Of a stretch of DNA of 64,000 nt, positions 34,001 to 45,890 are shown piece by piece. Both the position numbers and the translations under genes were made by a program. Within the stretch, counting starts at the first letter, position 1. Every line of letters begins with the position of its first letter. The notes below the pieces were generated by a model, which saw only the letters and a list, made by a program, of their open reading frames with translations, was not told the DNA's origin and made no database searches. The DNA is from Liolophura sinensis (Eukaryota; Mollusca; Polyplacophora; Chitonida; Chitonidae). The stretch is from contig NC_088295.1 in the NCBI RefSeq assembly GCF_032854445.1, forward strand, positions 73,126,028 to 73,190,027, given 5' to 3'.

Positions 34001-37000
34001 GAACATTATGATGAGACTCGCAGCGCACAACATGCTAATCAACGTAAGGGCTACATCATCTCCTTCTGTGTAAATTAGACAACATGTAGACTTCGATGTA
34101 AAAATCACCAGCGGGATAATCCATAGCTGATTTCATTACAGTTTCAGCTAAAGCTTACTGATAAAATATTTATTTATTTATTTGATCGATGTTTTACGCC
34201 GTACTCAAGAATATTTCACTTATACGATGGCGGCCAGCATTATGGTGGGAGGAAACGGGGCAGTGCCCGGGGGAAACCCACGACCATCGGCAAGTTGGTG
34301 GCAGACCTTCCCACGTACGGCCGGAGAGGAAGCCAACATGAGCTGGACTTGAACTCACAGCGACCGCATTGGTGAGAGGCTTCTGGATCAGAGGCGCTAG
34401 CGCGCTAACCAACTGAGCCACGGAGGTTCCCATGGATAAAATACGAATCGACAATACTCTGTTATCCGCAAAATATTATAATGTTTTTATAACTTGTACG
34501 GACTTTTAACAAAACATTAAAATAGCTGTCAAATACGAATTGAGGGCAAGGTGGCTTTACCATCAATTCAACAGTAAAATAGACATTTAACAACTGGCCA
34601 AATAAACTTGCAACAACACCAGATGGTTCAGTTTAAATAAGGTATTAAAATGTTTGAAGTACAGTTACATGTGTTAAGAGGCACACACAAAAACAAATAC
34701 AGGGATATATTTGTAAACGAAGAGCCCTTGTTCATAGTAACATGAGTGAGTAGGAAATGACTTACCGATAATAATCTCGATATCATATGTAGCGAAACCT
34801 TGAGCGTTCTCTACCAAGACTGTGTACAGCCCCGCATCAGCCTCTTCAAATGTCTGCAGAGTTAGAACGGCTTCGTAACCCTTCAGAGGAGCGAGAAAGT
34901 CTGTAAACTCCATATCGATTTGTACACCCTTCTTTCTGATGGTGCCTGAAACCCAGGGTCCGTGTTTGTTCCCTTCACCTTTCTTACGCCACTTAATTAT
35001 TTGGGGAGAAGGGTTACTCCAGAAGCGTATTAGGATGTCCAGTGATTCTGAGACCTTGCCCTTAAACACCCTGGGCTGTTTGGCAAATGCTGGTGCACCT
35101 GTGGACAAAATATCACTTTAGAAGCTCTACCGTTTAGGAGGTTGCTTTTCTTCTGCTTTCTTTTTTTTTTTTTTTGGTTTCTTCTTTTCTTTTTCTCTTT
35201 GTTGTTGTTTCTTTTTCCTTAAATTTACGCTTTTCTTAGATTTATTTATTCTGAAGCGCTTCGCCGATAAATGTGGCTTTAAACTTATCGGATTTCAATA
35301 TTCTTTCGAAGTGGATTTACAGGACTTCTTGTATACGTTTAACGAATAGATTTAAACGCCATATTTTGACCTATATCTTACTTATTGCTTGAATCTCTTT
35401 TGTAGACGTCTGACGTCCCTTCACCCCATTGGTGACGTAACAAAAGTAATCACCAGAGCTGCGATAAGTGACGTTACTAACATCTAGGACAAGAGTTTTG
35501 CCCGTTTTTCTAGATATTCCTTCGGTTGGAAACTCTCTCCCGTTTACTTTATGTGTCCAAGGTTCAAAGCTGTAGTGTTGGGGGTGCCCATTTGAAGCTT
35601 CACAAGTCAGCTGCTTGTGCTCAGGCCTGTAGACGAGAGACACAGCCGGTGGATCTGCAATTATAGACAGGAATGTGGTGTTCAATATACATGTATGCTC
35701 GGGTCCCAAGTCAGTTATTCCCGTATACGTATTTTGACACCTTTTTTAAAAATATGTACCAACTCTCGGTTCGGGCTAAGTTAGAACTAAGGGAAGCAAA
35801 TCAGTAGCAGTGCCCGCTACCTAAGTACCTACAGCTGATTTCAGTACTAACAAGAGTAAGCATAGTTGACATTGTTATTCAAATAGGTAGAGGACACTGT
35901 TGTTCCGTGAGTTACAAGGTTTGCTTCACTTAGTAGAGTGCTGGTAAACCCCACTGGAACATAACATACTCATTTTCGGATTAATGATTAAAGTCGGCGA
36001 ATAACAAAGTATCTAATTTATAAACAAGGAAAATGAATTGTGGCATTATTTTACTTCTGTTAATTGGTTTAGTGAAATATTTGATTGTTACATTTCACCA
36101 CAAGTTGTTTATGGTTTTCGGCCACGTCCACTTCATTGCTGGCCTGACACGTGTAGGTTCCTGCGACTGATCTGTTCGCTTTGTTGATGGTGTATTCGTT
36201 CCCGTGACCTATGATTTGTTCATCCCGAAGCCATGTAATGGACGGAACGGGATTACCGCTTGATTCACACTTGAAGATTATGTCCTCGTCTTCAATCACC
36301 TCAAGGCCAAGACCCTTGTTTGATATCATAGCTGGCGTGGAGGGGGCGTCTGTAATATATATACATATATATCCTGGTCATTTAGAGGCTGGGCGTGAAG
36401 AACCATAGCTTACACCTTGGAACAACAGGTTTTATACATGTTACTTAAAGGCAAAGAAAACACTAAAATACAGCATTCATCAGAAGAATCACTATTAAAC
36501 TTTGTTTAAGAAAATAGTTTGATTTATTTTTTTTTAGAATTTCTCTAACCGACTAAAATGCATTTAAAACATATGATTCTATGGTGGTCTGTTGGGATCA
36601 ACTAAAATACATTTAAAACATATGATTCTATGGTGGTCTGTTGGGACCAACTAAAATGCATTTAAAACATATGATTCTATGGTGGTCTGTTGGGACCAAC
36701 TAAAATGCATTTAAAACATATGATTCTATGGTGGTCTGTTGGGACCAACTAAAATGCATTTAAAACATATGATTCTATGGTGGTCTGTTGGGACCAACTA
36801 AAATGCATTTAAAACATATGATTCTATGGTGGTCTGTTGGGACCAACTAAAATGCATTTAAAACATATGATTCTATGGTGGTCTTTTGGGACCCGGAAGG
36901 TATCAGTGACGTCACAGCAATGTATTTGGGTGGAAATAGTTCGTTTTAAGGTTCATTTGTTGAAGGCAGGGAATGTTAGGGCTTCAGCATAAACCCCTAA

Positions 37001-40000
37001 ATGAGGTAAATTGACAAAAGGCCCGATTTTATTGGTTACGTGTGACCATTTGCCAGCTATCACACTGTCGTCGCTGCTCTGGTTTTCTCTTTATGCTGTA
37101 CGTCTTAATTATATCCATAGCTCTAAATGGATTTTGCATACTGAATGATGAAAGATAGCAGTCTTTGTGGGTCAAGTGGCAAAAAGCTGACGAAAAATAT
37201 TCTAAAATAACAAATCAAACTATTTGCCCGGACAATATGTAATGGCCTTTCATCTGACATGTTCTCTATGCTAATGTATTCTTTGCCTTTAAAGACTGTT
37301 TTGAAGATATTATGATGATATCCAGCTCTTTAGCAGACAGGCCCAGTGCAAATATCTTTATATTTGCTTATTTACTTAATTGTTGTTTCACGCCATGGTC
37401 AAGAATTTTGTATTTTCTTTAGCTACCCAGTGTGCTTTGGGTTAAACCACCGACCTTGGGCAAGTTACTGGTGAACTTTCCTGCATGTTACCTACAAATA
37501 TGCATGTGAAGGGTTACGAAGCCGTTCAAATATGCGTATTGGTGGAAAACTAGTGATTCCCTATAAACGTTAAGCTGTGCCAACGGCCACACGTAAGTCA
37601 CCACGGTCCCACAAGCTGTGAAAAGATCTATATACTGCTAGCTGCTGACACGTTCTAACATTATATCGAACATAACGCAGTAAAAATAGAATAAAAACAG
37701 TATGCTTACACCACCCTGACCAGAACTAGGACTATTCCAGTTGACCGCCAAGCGAAGAATAATTGCCACAAGTTTTATCACAAATTGCAATAAAATATAA
37801 ATGGCGATGTAATAGAAAAGCTTTGACTGAAAGCCTAAACACTGAGCAAGATTCCTTATGGAAATTAATACAGGCATTGTTAGGGCATAAAAGGACAAAT
37901 TAAGAATTACAAATCCAATACCCTTTTAGCAGAAATAAATTGCAAAAATTTCTTTGACACTTCGCTAGATTTCGAATCTACTACATCAGCTTTTACGGAT
38001 TACTTGCTCGAATTAGGAAAACATTGTATTCCATATACATGAATCACTGTTCGACCACTGAACAAACCATGTTTTGACTCAGAGTTAAGAAACATGACGA
38101 GAAAAAAAAAGACAGGCTGGAAAGGAATGCAAATGGAACAATGAAACCTTCGGACAGAACTAAATATAAAGTCTGTAGAAGTACTTCTGCTAAGTGATTA
38201 AACATGCCAGGGAGACATATTTTGATAATATCGAATCAAATCTTCAAACTTTCATTTCGCTCCAAAACTACGTCGCACTATCCGGTTTTTTTTTTTTTTA
38301 CATTTTTCTATTTTTTTGTCTCTTTTTCATACTTTTTCCACCTATACTTTTCCCACCTGTCCATAATTTCCTGTTATATTTTCCCGCCATTGTTTTCTTT
38401 CTGCTAGATTATTCGATTATAAACGTATCCTCAGTTAATTTTTGTATAAAATGTTTATAACGAGAGACTATATAAGTTGAAGAACGTAAAATACAGCCCC
38501 TTTGATTAAGTGTCAATAAAATAAGATTAAACTAAGCTACTTTTAAATGATTTTTAAGATCAGACAATTACCAGTGATATCCGTCAAAACGTTTACTTTT
38601 CGTATTCACCTACAGCCATAAAGCTAAGGTTTCAGTCTTTTTTTCAATGTATAATGGCACTTACAGTGAACATTAAGACGTACACTCCCCTCGGTCCCAC
38701 CTCCTATGATGCACTTAAGTAGCTGGCCGTTGTCAGATTTGTTGAAGATGTAAGTCAAATTTTGTTGGAAAGACGTCCGCGTGATGTCTCGATCTCCCAG
38801 TCGCCATCTGTAGGAAGAAGGTGCCTTACCTCCCTTGGTGGAACAGCCAAGTGTTATGGGTTGACTGTGTGTGACATTGAGATATCTGACTCCTTGTTTC
38901 ATCCAACTGCCGAGGATTTGAACGTCTTTGGGATTACCTGAAAACCAGTTGCCACCGATACTTCAATGAAAGTTGTAAATACATCAGCTTGGAGTGGGAA
39001 GCTTTTTGAGAAGTTGAAGCCAAAAAAAAAACAAACAAACAAACAAACAAAAATAAACATAATGTATTTTTCTTCAGGTTCACCGTTTTAAACTTGTCTA
39101 ACATCTTTGCATGCGCATGTATGAGAATCCCTGTCCATACAAAAAGACCATACATTCAAAGTTTTTAGGCCAATACATTTTATCCCACGCTTCCACAAAT
39201 CTACAGGAGGTATCTTACCTACTAAACAAGCCCCTATATACTTAATTATACACATGACGCCCTCTTAGTATTAAAGAGTGTTTAAGAGTCTAGCTCTTGA
39301 AAGAATCGTTGACGAATTGGACCAAAACCATATGAAATCATTTGGGAAACAAACTTACTCAAGATGTTGACCGTAACAGCAGAAATCTCAAAACCATTAC
39401 AAACGAAAGTGCCCTGATCACGTGGGTATGTCAGACGATCAATCTTCAGACTGTAGTCATCTTGCAATGTCACCTGACCTGTATCCCATTCCCTAAAGTA
39501 GGATATCCATCCGGATAGCAGTTTAGTGGCGACTCGCTCATCTGCGGCATTTTTTATCTTCTTCATCCAGTCTATGTCAGTGGGTTTTGTCGCCGATTCC
39601 TTCCAGCAAACGAGAGTAACCCGTTTACCTTCATATTCCTCAATGTATGAGTCATTACTGAAAGGCGCTGCCTGCATGAGGTCACAGAGCAAAATACCTG
39701 AAAGTCACAAGTAGAGCAGTTCGTAGAGAAATATCATACAGATAGTGCATAATGTGGGATTGGGATATGGGGAATTGTCAGCTTGAGAGAAGTCATATTC
39801 TCATATCCCATCCCACAGCATGTACCACATTTTTATTATACCGATAAAAACAGTGTACCTTTTCGGATTGTGCTTAAATCATCGGGTTTGTACGTCGATA
39901 ACGGAGCTATAATCGTAAGCCGTTGTTTCTTTACGAACAAGCAGACGCCGGGGAGCTAACAAAGGGAGATAACTGCCGTGGAATAAACGCACGTGATCAT

Positions 40001-43000
40001 AGGATATCAGCACGAGATCGTTGGATATTGCCTCGTGAACGTTAGATATTACTCCGTGATCGTGACGTTGCATTCCTTGGGCACGTGATCGTTGTACATC
40101 ATGTTTTGCAGAATATCATGTGACCGTCTCTCGACCAGTGGAAACAAAAAATAACCCAATGAGGTATAATAACATTTAATGTATTAATACATGTATATAA
40201 GACATTGAACCAAATTTTCCTTTTGCATTTTCTGAAAGAGGTAGGAATAACTAAAAGAAATGATGATGCCATAATAATATCCATGTTTAAGGTACAAGTG
40301 CAAACTTTCCCGCCGTTTTTTTTTTCAAACTTTATTTTCTGACAGAGATGAAATAAAGAGGTAAACGTTGAGCAGAGTCATTCAATCATGAAATTTATCT
40401 ACAACTTATAATCAGAGAAAGGGTCCACGCTGTGATTCTTTTTACATTAATGAGGATATAAAAATGTGCGGGAGTGGATGGGCATGTGTACGCGTTGAAT
40501 ATGGACGTAAGAATGCTATCAGAGAGTAAAGATTATAAACAACTGGCTTGTTCAAATCTCAGACCTACGATAAGCCTTACACAAGATCAAATAAAGAAAC
40601 ACGAAGGCGATTAAATAAGCTCAATACATATATTTGAGGGAGTGCTTGGGGTTTAGCGTCGTACTTAACAATTGTCAACGAAGGAATCGTTAGTGTACAT
40701 GTGATGTACCTCCTTGTTGCAGGACGGATTTCCACCGCTCTTTTATCTAGAGCTGCTTCACTAACTGCCTTAACTAAGGCAAGTAAGCTGCCCGGCCCGA
40801 GCCATTATAGTGATACGGGTCAACCAGTCGTTGCACTATACCCTTGATTCTGAACGCCAAGCCAGGAAGTTACAACTTCCTCTTTTAAGGTCTTAGGTGT
40901 TACTCGACCCAGGATTGACCCTGGATCTACCGCTCCCGAAGCGGACGCTCCACCATCTGTGCTATATGTACCAGTCATATAATTTGAAATAAGAAGACAA
41001 ATAATACAACTGACAATAATATACAAAACAATACAATTAATTACAAAAAATATAGTGTTTTACTGAAGACAGCGTCCCAATCCGGATGGAATATTCCGGC
41101 TTCCACAGGTAAGTCAGTCCACGTAAATATACTTATTTATTTAGTTGTTCATTTATTTATTTATTTGATTGGTGTTTTACGCCGTTCTCTGGCATAATTC
41201 ATTTATACGACAGCAACCAGCATTACGGTTGGAACAAACCGGGCACAGCACGGGGCGGGGGTGGGTGTGGGTGGGGGGGGGGGGGGGGACCCTCGATCAT
41301 TTGCAGGTTCCTTACAGACTTTTCCACGCACGGCCGGAGAGTAAGATAGCATGAGCTGGACTTGAACTCACAACGACCGCATTGGTAAAAGGCCCGTAGG
41401 GGTACTCCGCTGCGCTAGTGTGCTAACCAACTGAGCCTCGCAGCCCCTACCAGCCCCTAAATATAGAATCCACATTTAAGAGGGAGTTGCAACTTCTCAG
41501 AGTTGACAGTGGCGTCCGTGATGCCGAGTTGGCGATGTATCTTTCACTCCTCGGAAATGTACACAAAGTCACTTTTAGGGTAAACTGGAATGAAATTTAC
41601 GTAAACGCACAATGAGACAATGAGAGATACAAACTCCAAGATAATTTCTCAAAAAATTATCAAGCGAAACACAACCTCACTAAGTGCTACGTAGAGAAAA
41701 TGGAGTACAAATGACGAATGTCGAATAGCGTGAAAGCGGATTTCTCCAAACCCGGTAAAATTCTTCACACTGAATGACAGTGAATATGACTGCTCTCTAG
41801 TGGACTTGAGTAAATGACTGGTTCTGGGTGGACTTGAGTAAATGACTGCGAGTTTCACTCCGTCGATTATATTTATAGACCAACGTAAAGAAAATTCTGG
41901 ATGGTTTGATCGTAAACATGTTTACATCCTCGATAATATTTCCAGAATATATACCCTATTTACAATGACACGAAACTCATAAACACCGAAGCCTCGAGAA
42001 CGCTCGACTGAATTACACTGCAGGTACACAAAGGGGAAAAATGTAGGTCAAACTTTGACCAAATAAGCTCAAGAAGAAATGAATACATATAATACAATAT
42101 TTAAAGACGGGGAGCGATCCTGCATAAGGAGTGTGCTGAAATCATTGTTTTTAATAACTTCATATCAGTGGTATGAAGTATGAAGTATGATATTGTTGAC
42201 ATGGTATGACATGATATGATATGATATGATATTGTTAGATATCTCACTGCATATTGTGATGCCATACACCACCCGTCATATTTAACCGTCAGGAAACGCC
42301 GGGAAGGTTCTTTCTGATGAGCGATCCTGGATACGGATTGTGCTGAAAGCATTGTTTTAAATAACTTCTGTTACTAACATATGCCCAATATATGTATATA
42401 CAGCTATCAGCTGGAGCACTGATGAGCATCGAGTTTTATAGTCAAGGACAATACTTGACTGTGCACAGCGTCTATTATTTTTTTCAGCAGCCTCCCCAAG
42501 CCTACTTTAACTAGGCTAACCTACATAGTTGAGTCTAGCGCGAATGCTTTGAAACCGTTTCATTTTCAATCGTCGTGCAGTCTAAACCTAGCCTGTCAAG
42601 CACAGGCAACTCTCATGGAACACCGGAGACATCTATTTTGAAATTAAAGCTCTTGGTTGAGATTCTCAGGTTCCATTCCTCGTCTGGTCATGCTTAAGAC
42701 GTTAAAATTTGCAATAGAGAGCGGGCCGTGAGCGAGTGATTAAGATACCTGTTTTTCAGGTGATAGGACACAGGACTTGGGGGTTCAATCCGTTATAAGT
42801 GGAAAAGGCCATTAATCGGTAGTCCTCTCGTACCCTCCTGTTTCCTCCGTTCATTAAACAGCCAACCATGGAATAAGTCAAAAATTCTTGTATATGACGT
42901 TAAACAGCAAGCTAATAAATAAACATAGTACTTCCTGGTTGCATACTCAGCATAAGGGTATAGATCAAACACTGGATCTCTGGCCCAGTGTTAGTATACT

Positions 43001-45890
43001 TTGACGTGATATGTTGATGTTGTTGGGGCGAATAATATGCGGAATACAAGGCATGCTGTCACCGCGACTTTTTGTCTCAAGTAATGAGTGCCTATATATC
43101 ATTGCGCATCATCAAGTCTGATATTAATATCTCTCTTTGGGCTGTATAATTGGAGCATTGGAGTTTGTCATAGCGGTGTGGGGTTTGCTTCTACCCTTCC
43201 TATGTCAACAAATTATCCCATCAAATTGCCTCACAGTTCCAGTGAGCTGGCATATTGAGCGTGTATCATTTAACTGTATATGGAACATGTATTAGTACAC
43301 TTCGCAGAAATGTGAAATTATTTTCACTTTATAATTTGTCATGTCAGTTTACAGACACATGCACAATCAAATCGTAAAAACAGGAACTTATTCATTTGTT
43401 GTTGTAACAAAACCGGACATAACAAATGAACTTTTACTGGGGATTACACATGACCTAGATCGTTTAGTATAACATAAAAGCTTTGTAGGTTGATATACAT
43501 ACATCATTGCAGCCTTTAAACCAAACCATATGCGGGACATAGTGTATGCATTTGTTGCAGTGTAAATGGTTGACCTCCCCCACCCCCACCACAACCCCCG
43601 TTATTTTTGTTCGTTATATGCTCAGTTTAAAGCACTATGCCTGTAAAGTCCGTTTTCGTTGCTCTTGTAAGTGGCTTAATAGGATATTCACCATAGCACC
43701 ACGCTGTTGTGACGAGTATTTTGAACTACAGACGTGTGTGCGTTTGTCTGATAGGTGAATGTCGTTTATTTATAGGTATGTAAACTGTAAGAAGAGTAAT
43801 TACTGTGATTGTACGTTACATGAGTGCCTAAGGTAGCGGTACAGATAAGTACCCGCCACGAAAGAGATTTTTATCTACATTTCGGTAATTTCGTTGAACC
43901 TAGAGGGCTCGAGCGGACATTTGAATCAGTAACTTCCGGTGAGACGAGTGGTTCTCGTAAGGGCTTTTCACGGAATAAGTCTTTGTTTGATTGTTTCTCA
44001 GTGAGCTCAAAATGTTTAATTATAGTCTAAATGACTGCTGTCTGCAGTACGAACTGCACCAGGATGTAAATGTTGTGGAAATGCTGTGCAGACTCCATCA
44101 GTGAAGTATTGACTGTTGTCATTGTAACGGGTTCAGTGAGGTCAAAAATGCAGTGCGTGTGTTAAGGAATAGACGCTAAAGTGTAATGCTGATTATTCAA
44201 ACACAGATAGACGTGGTGCTCTGGATTTACTCCATGCTGTTTAACAGTACTTTGGTGTGTTTGTACAATAAATACGCTGTTGTGACGAGTATTTCAAACT
44301 TCAAACGTGTGTGTGTTTGCCTGTAGGTGAATGTCGTTTATTTACATTTACAGACGATCCTGGGTGTAACACATTGGTTATATAAAGTTTTCCGTTTTGA
44401 CATCTCCTTTCATTATTTATTTATCTATCTATACGACTTGGCCAAATAGTCTGTCTATATTTACTGATTTTTTTGTTCGGTATACGGAAAATTTTCATTT
44501 TATGACAACGGCCATGTTAACAGATGAAGGAAACAGAATAGATTCCAAGGGAAATCACCGCTCTTCCTGACAAAAACACCTGACGTAAAGCCGTTTTTAG
44601 AAGCCCTGAGAGCTGATTTCGAACACGCGCTCTCAAAGCTCATGGTCTAGCTGAGCGTGAACTTGTTACAGAGTTCGGCTTGGGCATTGCGTGGCCTGCC
44701 ATGAGTACAACTTGGAAATTGGTTGCTTTAGAGTACAACTTGAAGAACGCTTAGTCTTAAAGTACAGTCCCGGCAATTTGCTATACGGCTTTGGTAAAAA
44801 GCTAGTCACAGATTACGACTTGGACATTGCATGAATTTTCGTAGGTCACAGCTTGAACATTACCATTACCTAGATAGTACAACATACACCAAGGCTAGTC
44901 ATACAGTACAAGCTGATCGGGTGGCTTGCTAAATTATGCAACTTGATTATTGGTTGGCCATTCAAAGAGCTAATCGGGGCCTCCGTGGCTCAGTCGGTTA
45001 GCGCGCTAGCGCAGCGTAATGGCCCAGGAGTCTCTCACCAATGCGGTCGCTGTGAGTTCAAGTCCAGCTCATGCTGGCTTCCTCTCCGGCCTTATGTGAG
45101 AAGGTCTGCCAGCACCCTGCGGATGGTCGTGGGTTTCCCCCGGGCTCTGCCCGGTTTCCGCCCACCATAATACTGGCCGCCGTCGTATAAGTGAAATATT
45201 CTTGAGTACGGCGTAAAACACAAGGAAAAAAAAAGGAAAAGAGCTAATCTCTTAAATTTAACTGTCTCGGTGATGTTGAAATGTTATTATAACACAATAT
45301 TGTGTCTTATTCAACATAATACTCTGTTAGTCTAATAAAACGGTTATGTTGAATTACACAGATATGTGTTATACTAACACTGTAATCCGCTGCAATAACA
45401 GAATATATTCTAGCATCACTCTGATACTACCTGCGGATAGGCTTGTTTTGTCGTACACGATTGCTTGGGTAATGCCGGGACAACAGTTGATAATAAAGAA
45501 TGCCTTGCAAATACAGTCTCCACCGATGTGAATTCCCCTTTGAAGCAAGAGGTATTCCCTGTTCCTGCTTGGCAATTACATGACAATATGTGGGAGGTCC
45601 CTTACATTGTATTCGTTGCTTATATCAGCTCTCGGAAGAATAAATTTGGAATCGTTTGGCTGGCGCTATTTAAAGATCCTTCTCCCATAATTCCCAATAT
45701 AGCAGACAAATGTCTTTTTTTCTTTCCTTAACCTAAAATGTTAACGAGAAGGCGTCAGTAAATGTTTTGTTGCCATGACATTTCCGATACCTTTTTTTAA
45801 CAGTTATACTACAGATACTCTGAAAATTCTGAAGAGAATCAGCAAAAACTCACCGATATGAAGAATGTAAACCGCAGCGGATGACTTCAT
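31057..45890 (-). CDS. IgSF type I receptor with YxxM, ITIM and YxN tail motifs (five Ig domains)
   Basis: Eleven coding exons on the minus strand: 45890-45854, 39697-39359, 38937-38665, 36349-36092, 35654-35382, 35098-34766, 34065-33955, 32954-32933, 32553-32474, 31859-31809, 31139-31057 (TAA). They encode 619 aa. All extracellular junctions are phase 1. The signal peptide is MKSSAAVYILHIGILLCD. Ig1 about 30-125 is V-like (LVCWKES, GTFVCNG). Ig2 is 126-216 (LGCSTKG, LKCIIGG). Ig3 is 217-302 (FKCESSGNP, YTCQASNE). Ig4 is 303-393 (LTCEASNGHP, YFCYVTNG). Ig5 is 394-504 and lacks both core cysteines. The span is about 509-529. The tail holds RYMPMG (Tyr579, a PI3K-type YxxM), SAYEDV (Tyr606, consensus ITIM) and VYANE (Tyr611, a Grb2-type YxN). 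Ig4 and Ig5 resemble Ig2 and Ig3 of the receptor at 13347-24544. The 22-nt exon is short but keeps the frame. The ligand is unknown. Confidence 0.85.
31544..31560 (-). other. Possible 17-nt alternative exon of the minus-strand Ig receptor
   Basis: It has an acceptor TTACGTCAG and donor GTACGT around 17 nt that would read EPVQPK. Inclusion shifts the frame of the last exon and replaces the ITIM-bearing end with a different short tail. The main model skips it. It may simply be chance. Confidence 0.25.
32632..32825 (+). repeat. Degenerate tRNA-like SINE relic
   Basis: It starts GTGTCGTGACCGAGTAGTTAAC, which is like a tRNA A box region (compare 42720), and ends GTATGGCATTAAACAACAATC. It lies in an intron of the minus-strand Ig receptor. 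Confidence 0.4.
33702..33729 (-). other. Possible 28-nt alternative exon giving a tail-less receptor isoform
   Basis: It has a good acceptor (TTTATTTCAG) and a good donor (GTAAGTC). It joins to the transmembrane exon in phase 1 and reads DCKCCKRTQ, but it ends in phase 2. The following 22-nt exon then reads ASNKTR and stops. Skipping it keeps the long signalling tail in frame. Confidence 0.4.
34167..34432 (-). repeat. tRNA-SINE (family 1), full length
   Basis: (TTTA)n, GATCGATGTTTTACGCCGTA, a complete body, GACCGCATTGGTGAGAGGCT and CGCGCTAACCAACTGAGCCA, then CGGAGG. One of the best-preserved copies. It sits between the Ig5 and transmembrane exons of the minus-strand Ig receptor, in the same direction as the gene. 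Confidence 0.92.
35158..35225. repeat. T-rich low-complexity tract
   Basis: A run of T with TTC units, just upstream (gene sense) of the Ig5 exon. On the minus strand it is purine-rich, so it does not form the polypyrimidine tract of that exon. Confidence 0.8.
36550..36892. repeat. 49-bp minisatellite, seven nearly identical copies
   Basis: ACTAAAATGCATTTAAAACA recurs at 36552, 36601, 36650, 36699, 36748, 36797 and 36846, exactly 49 bp apart, with only a few base differences between copies. The homogeneity implies recent amplification. Confidence 0.95.
37004..37125 (+). repeat. Unnamed dispersed repeat (family 4), copy 3
   Basis: GGTAAATTGACAAAAGGCCC, TTACGTGTGACCATTTGCCA, GCTATCACACTGTCGTCGCT, TTATGCTGTACGTCTTAATT. 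It lies inside the TTAA-flanked element. Confidence 0.75.
37366..37570 (-). repeat. tRNA-SINE (family 1), very degenerate
   Basis: TTATTTACTTAATTGTTGTTTCACGCC, CAAGAATTTT, a diverged body with AAACCACCGACCTTGGGCAA and GTTACTGGTGAACTTTCC. An old copy. Confidence 0.5.
39985..40120. repeat. Degenerate tandem of CACGTGATCGTTGGATATT units
   Basis: Related units of about 20-26 bp occur from 39990 to 40110, with CACGTGATC at 39991 and 40081. It lies in intron 1 of the minus-strand Ig receptor. Confidence 0.5.
40630..40975 (-). repeat. Second tRNA-like SINE (family 2), copy C
   Basis: GTGCTTGGGGTTTAGCGTCG, TACCTCCTTGTTGCAGG, ATACGGGTCAACCAGTCG, GAACGCCAAGCCAGGAAG and the tRNA-like end CGACCCAGGATTGACCCTGG. 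Confidence 0.8.
41142..41450 (-). repeat. tRNA-SINE (family 1), full length with G-run expansion
   Basis: (TTTA)n, GATTGGTGTTTTACGCCGTT, a body in which the GGGCAGAGCCCGGGGG segment has expanded into a G-rich tract with 16 consecutive G (41273-41288), then GACCGCATTGGT and GTGCTAACCAACTGAGCC. Confidence 0.88.
42112..42160. repeat. 49-bp direct repeat, copy 1
   Basis: GAGCGATCCTGCATAAGGAG to TTAATAACTT recurs with few changes at 42319-42367. The pair brackets a (GATAT)n-rich 158-bp segment. Confidence 0.75.
42319..42367. repeat. 49-bp direct repeat, copy 2
   Basis: GAGCGATCCTGGATACGGAT to TAAATAACTT; the partner of 42112-42160. Confidence 0.75.
42720..42930 (+). repeat. tRNA-derived SINE, separate subfamily
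   Basis: The head GGGCCGTGAGCGAGTGATTAA with B box GGGTTCAATCC at about 42782 is followed by a body and an end reading AAATTCTTGTATATGACGTT and AAACAGCAAGC, then an AATAAATAAA tail. The tail resembles family 1 but the head differs. Confidence 0.6.
43697..43775. repeat. Local direct duplication, copy 1
   Basis: ACGCTGTTGTGACGAGTATT, ACGTGTGTGCGTTTG, GTGAATGTCGTTTATTTA. The same order is found at 44272-44350. Confidence 0.75.
44272..44350. repeat. Local direct duplication, copy 2
   Basis: Matches 43697-43775 with scattered differences. Both copies are in intron 1 of the minus-strand Ig receptor, about 575 bp apart. Confidence 0.75.
44410..44580 (-). repeat. Probable very old tRNA-SINE relic
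   Basis: TTATTTATTTATCTATCTAT followed by TTTTATGACAACGGCCATGTT and a weakly matching body. Only the order of blocks supports it. Confidence 0.3.
44976..45230 (+). repeat. tRNA-SINE (family 1), full length, best reference copy
   Basis: Head GGCCTCCGTGGCTCAGTCGG, TTAGCGCGCTAGC, with an A box (TGGCTCAGTCGG) and a B box (GAGTTCAAGTCC). The conserved body runs through CCCGGTTTCCGCCCACCATA to TATTCTTGAGTACGGCGTAA. The tail is AAAACACAAGG then A-rich. The boxes show a tRNA-derived pol III promoter. Confidence 0.93.

Larger units (their letters stand above)
36445..37292. mobile_element. Non-autonomous TTAA-flanked DNA element carrying a minisatellite
   Basis: 848 bp bounded by TTAAAGGCAAAGAAAACA and the inverted complement TGTATTCTTTGCCTTTAA. 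The ends resemble those of the element at 19833-20406 (TTAAAGGAGAAGAAAA). Inside are seven copies of a 49-bp repeat and one copy of dispersed family 4. No transposase-like frame. It lies in the intron between the Ig2 and Ig3 exons of the minus-strand receptor. Confidence 0.7.

Noticed and set aside
44976-45050. tRNA gene
   Set aside because: A and B boxes are present but the sequence does not fold as an intact tRNA and continues into the SINE body; it is the SINE head.
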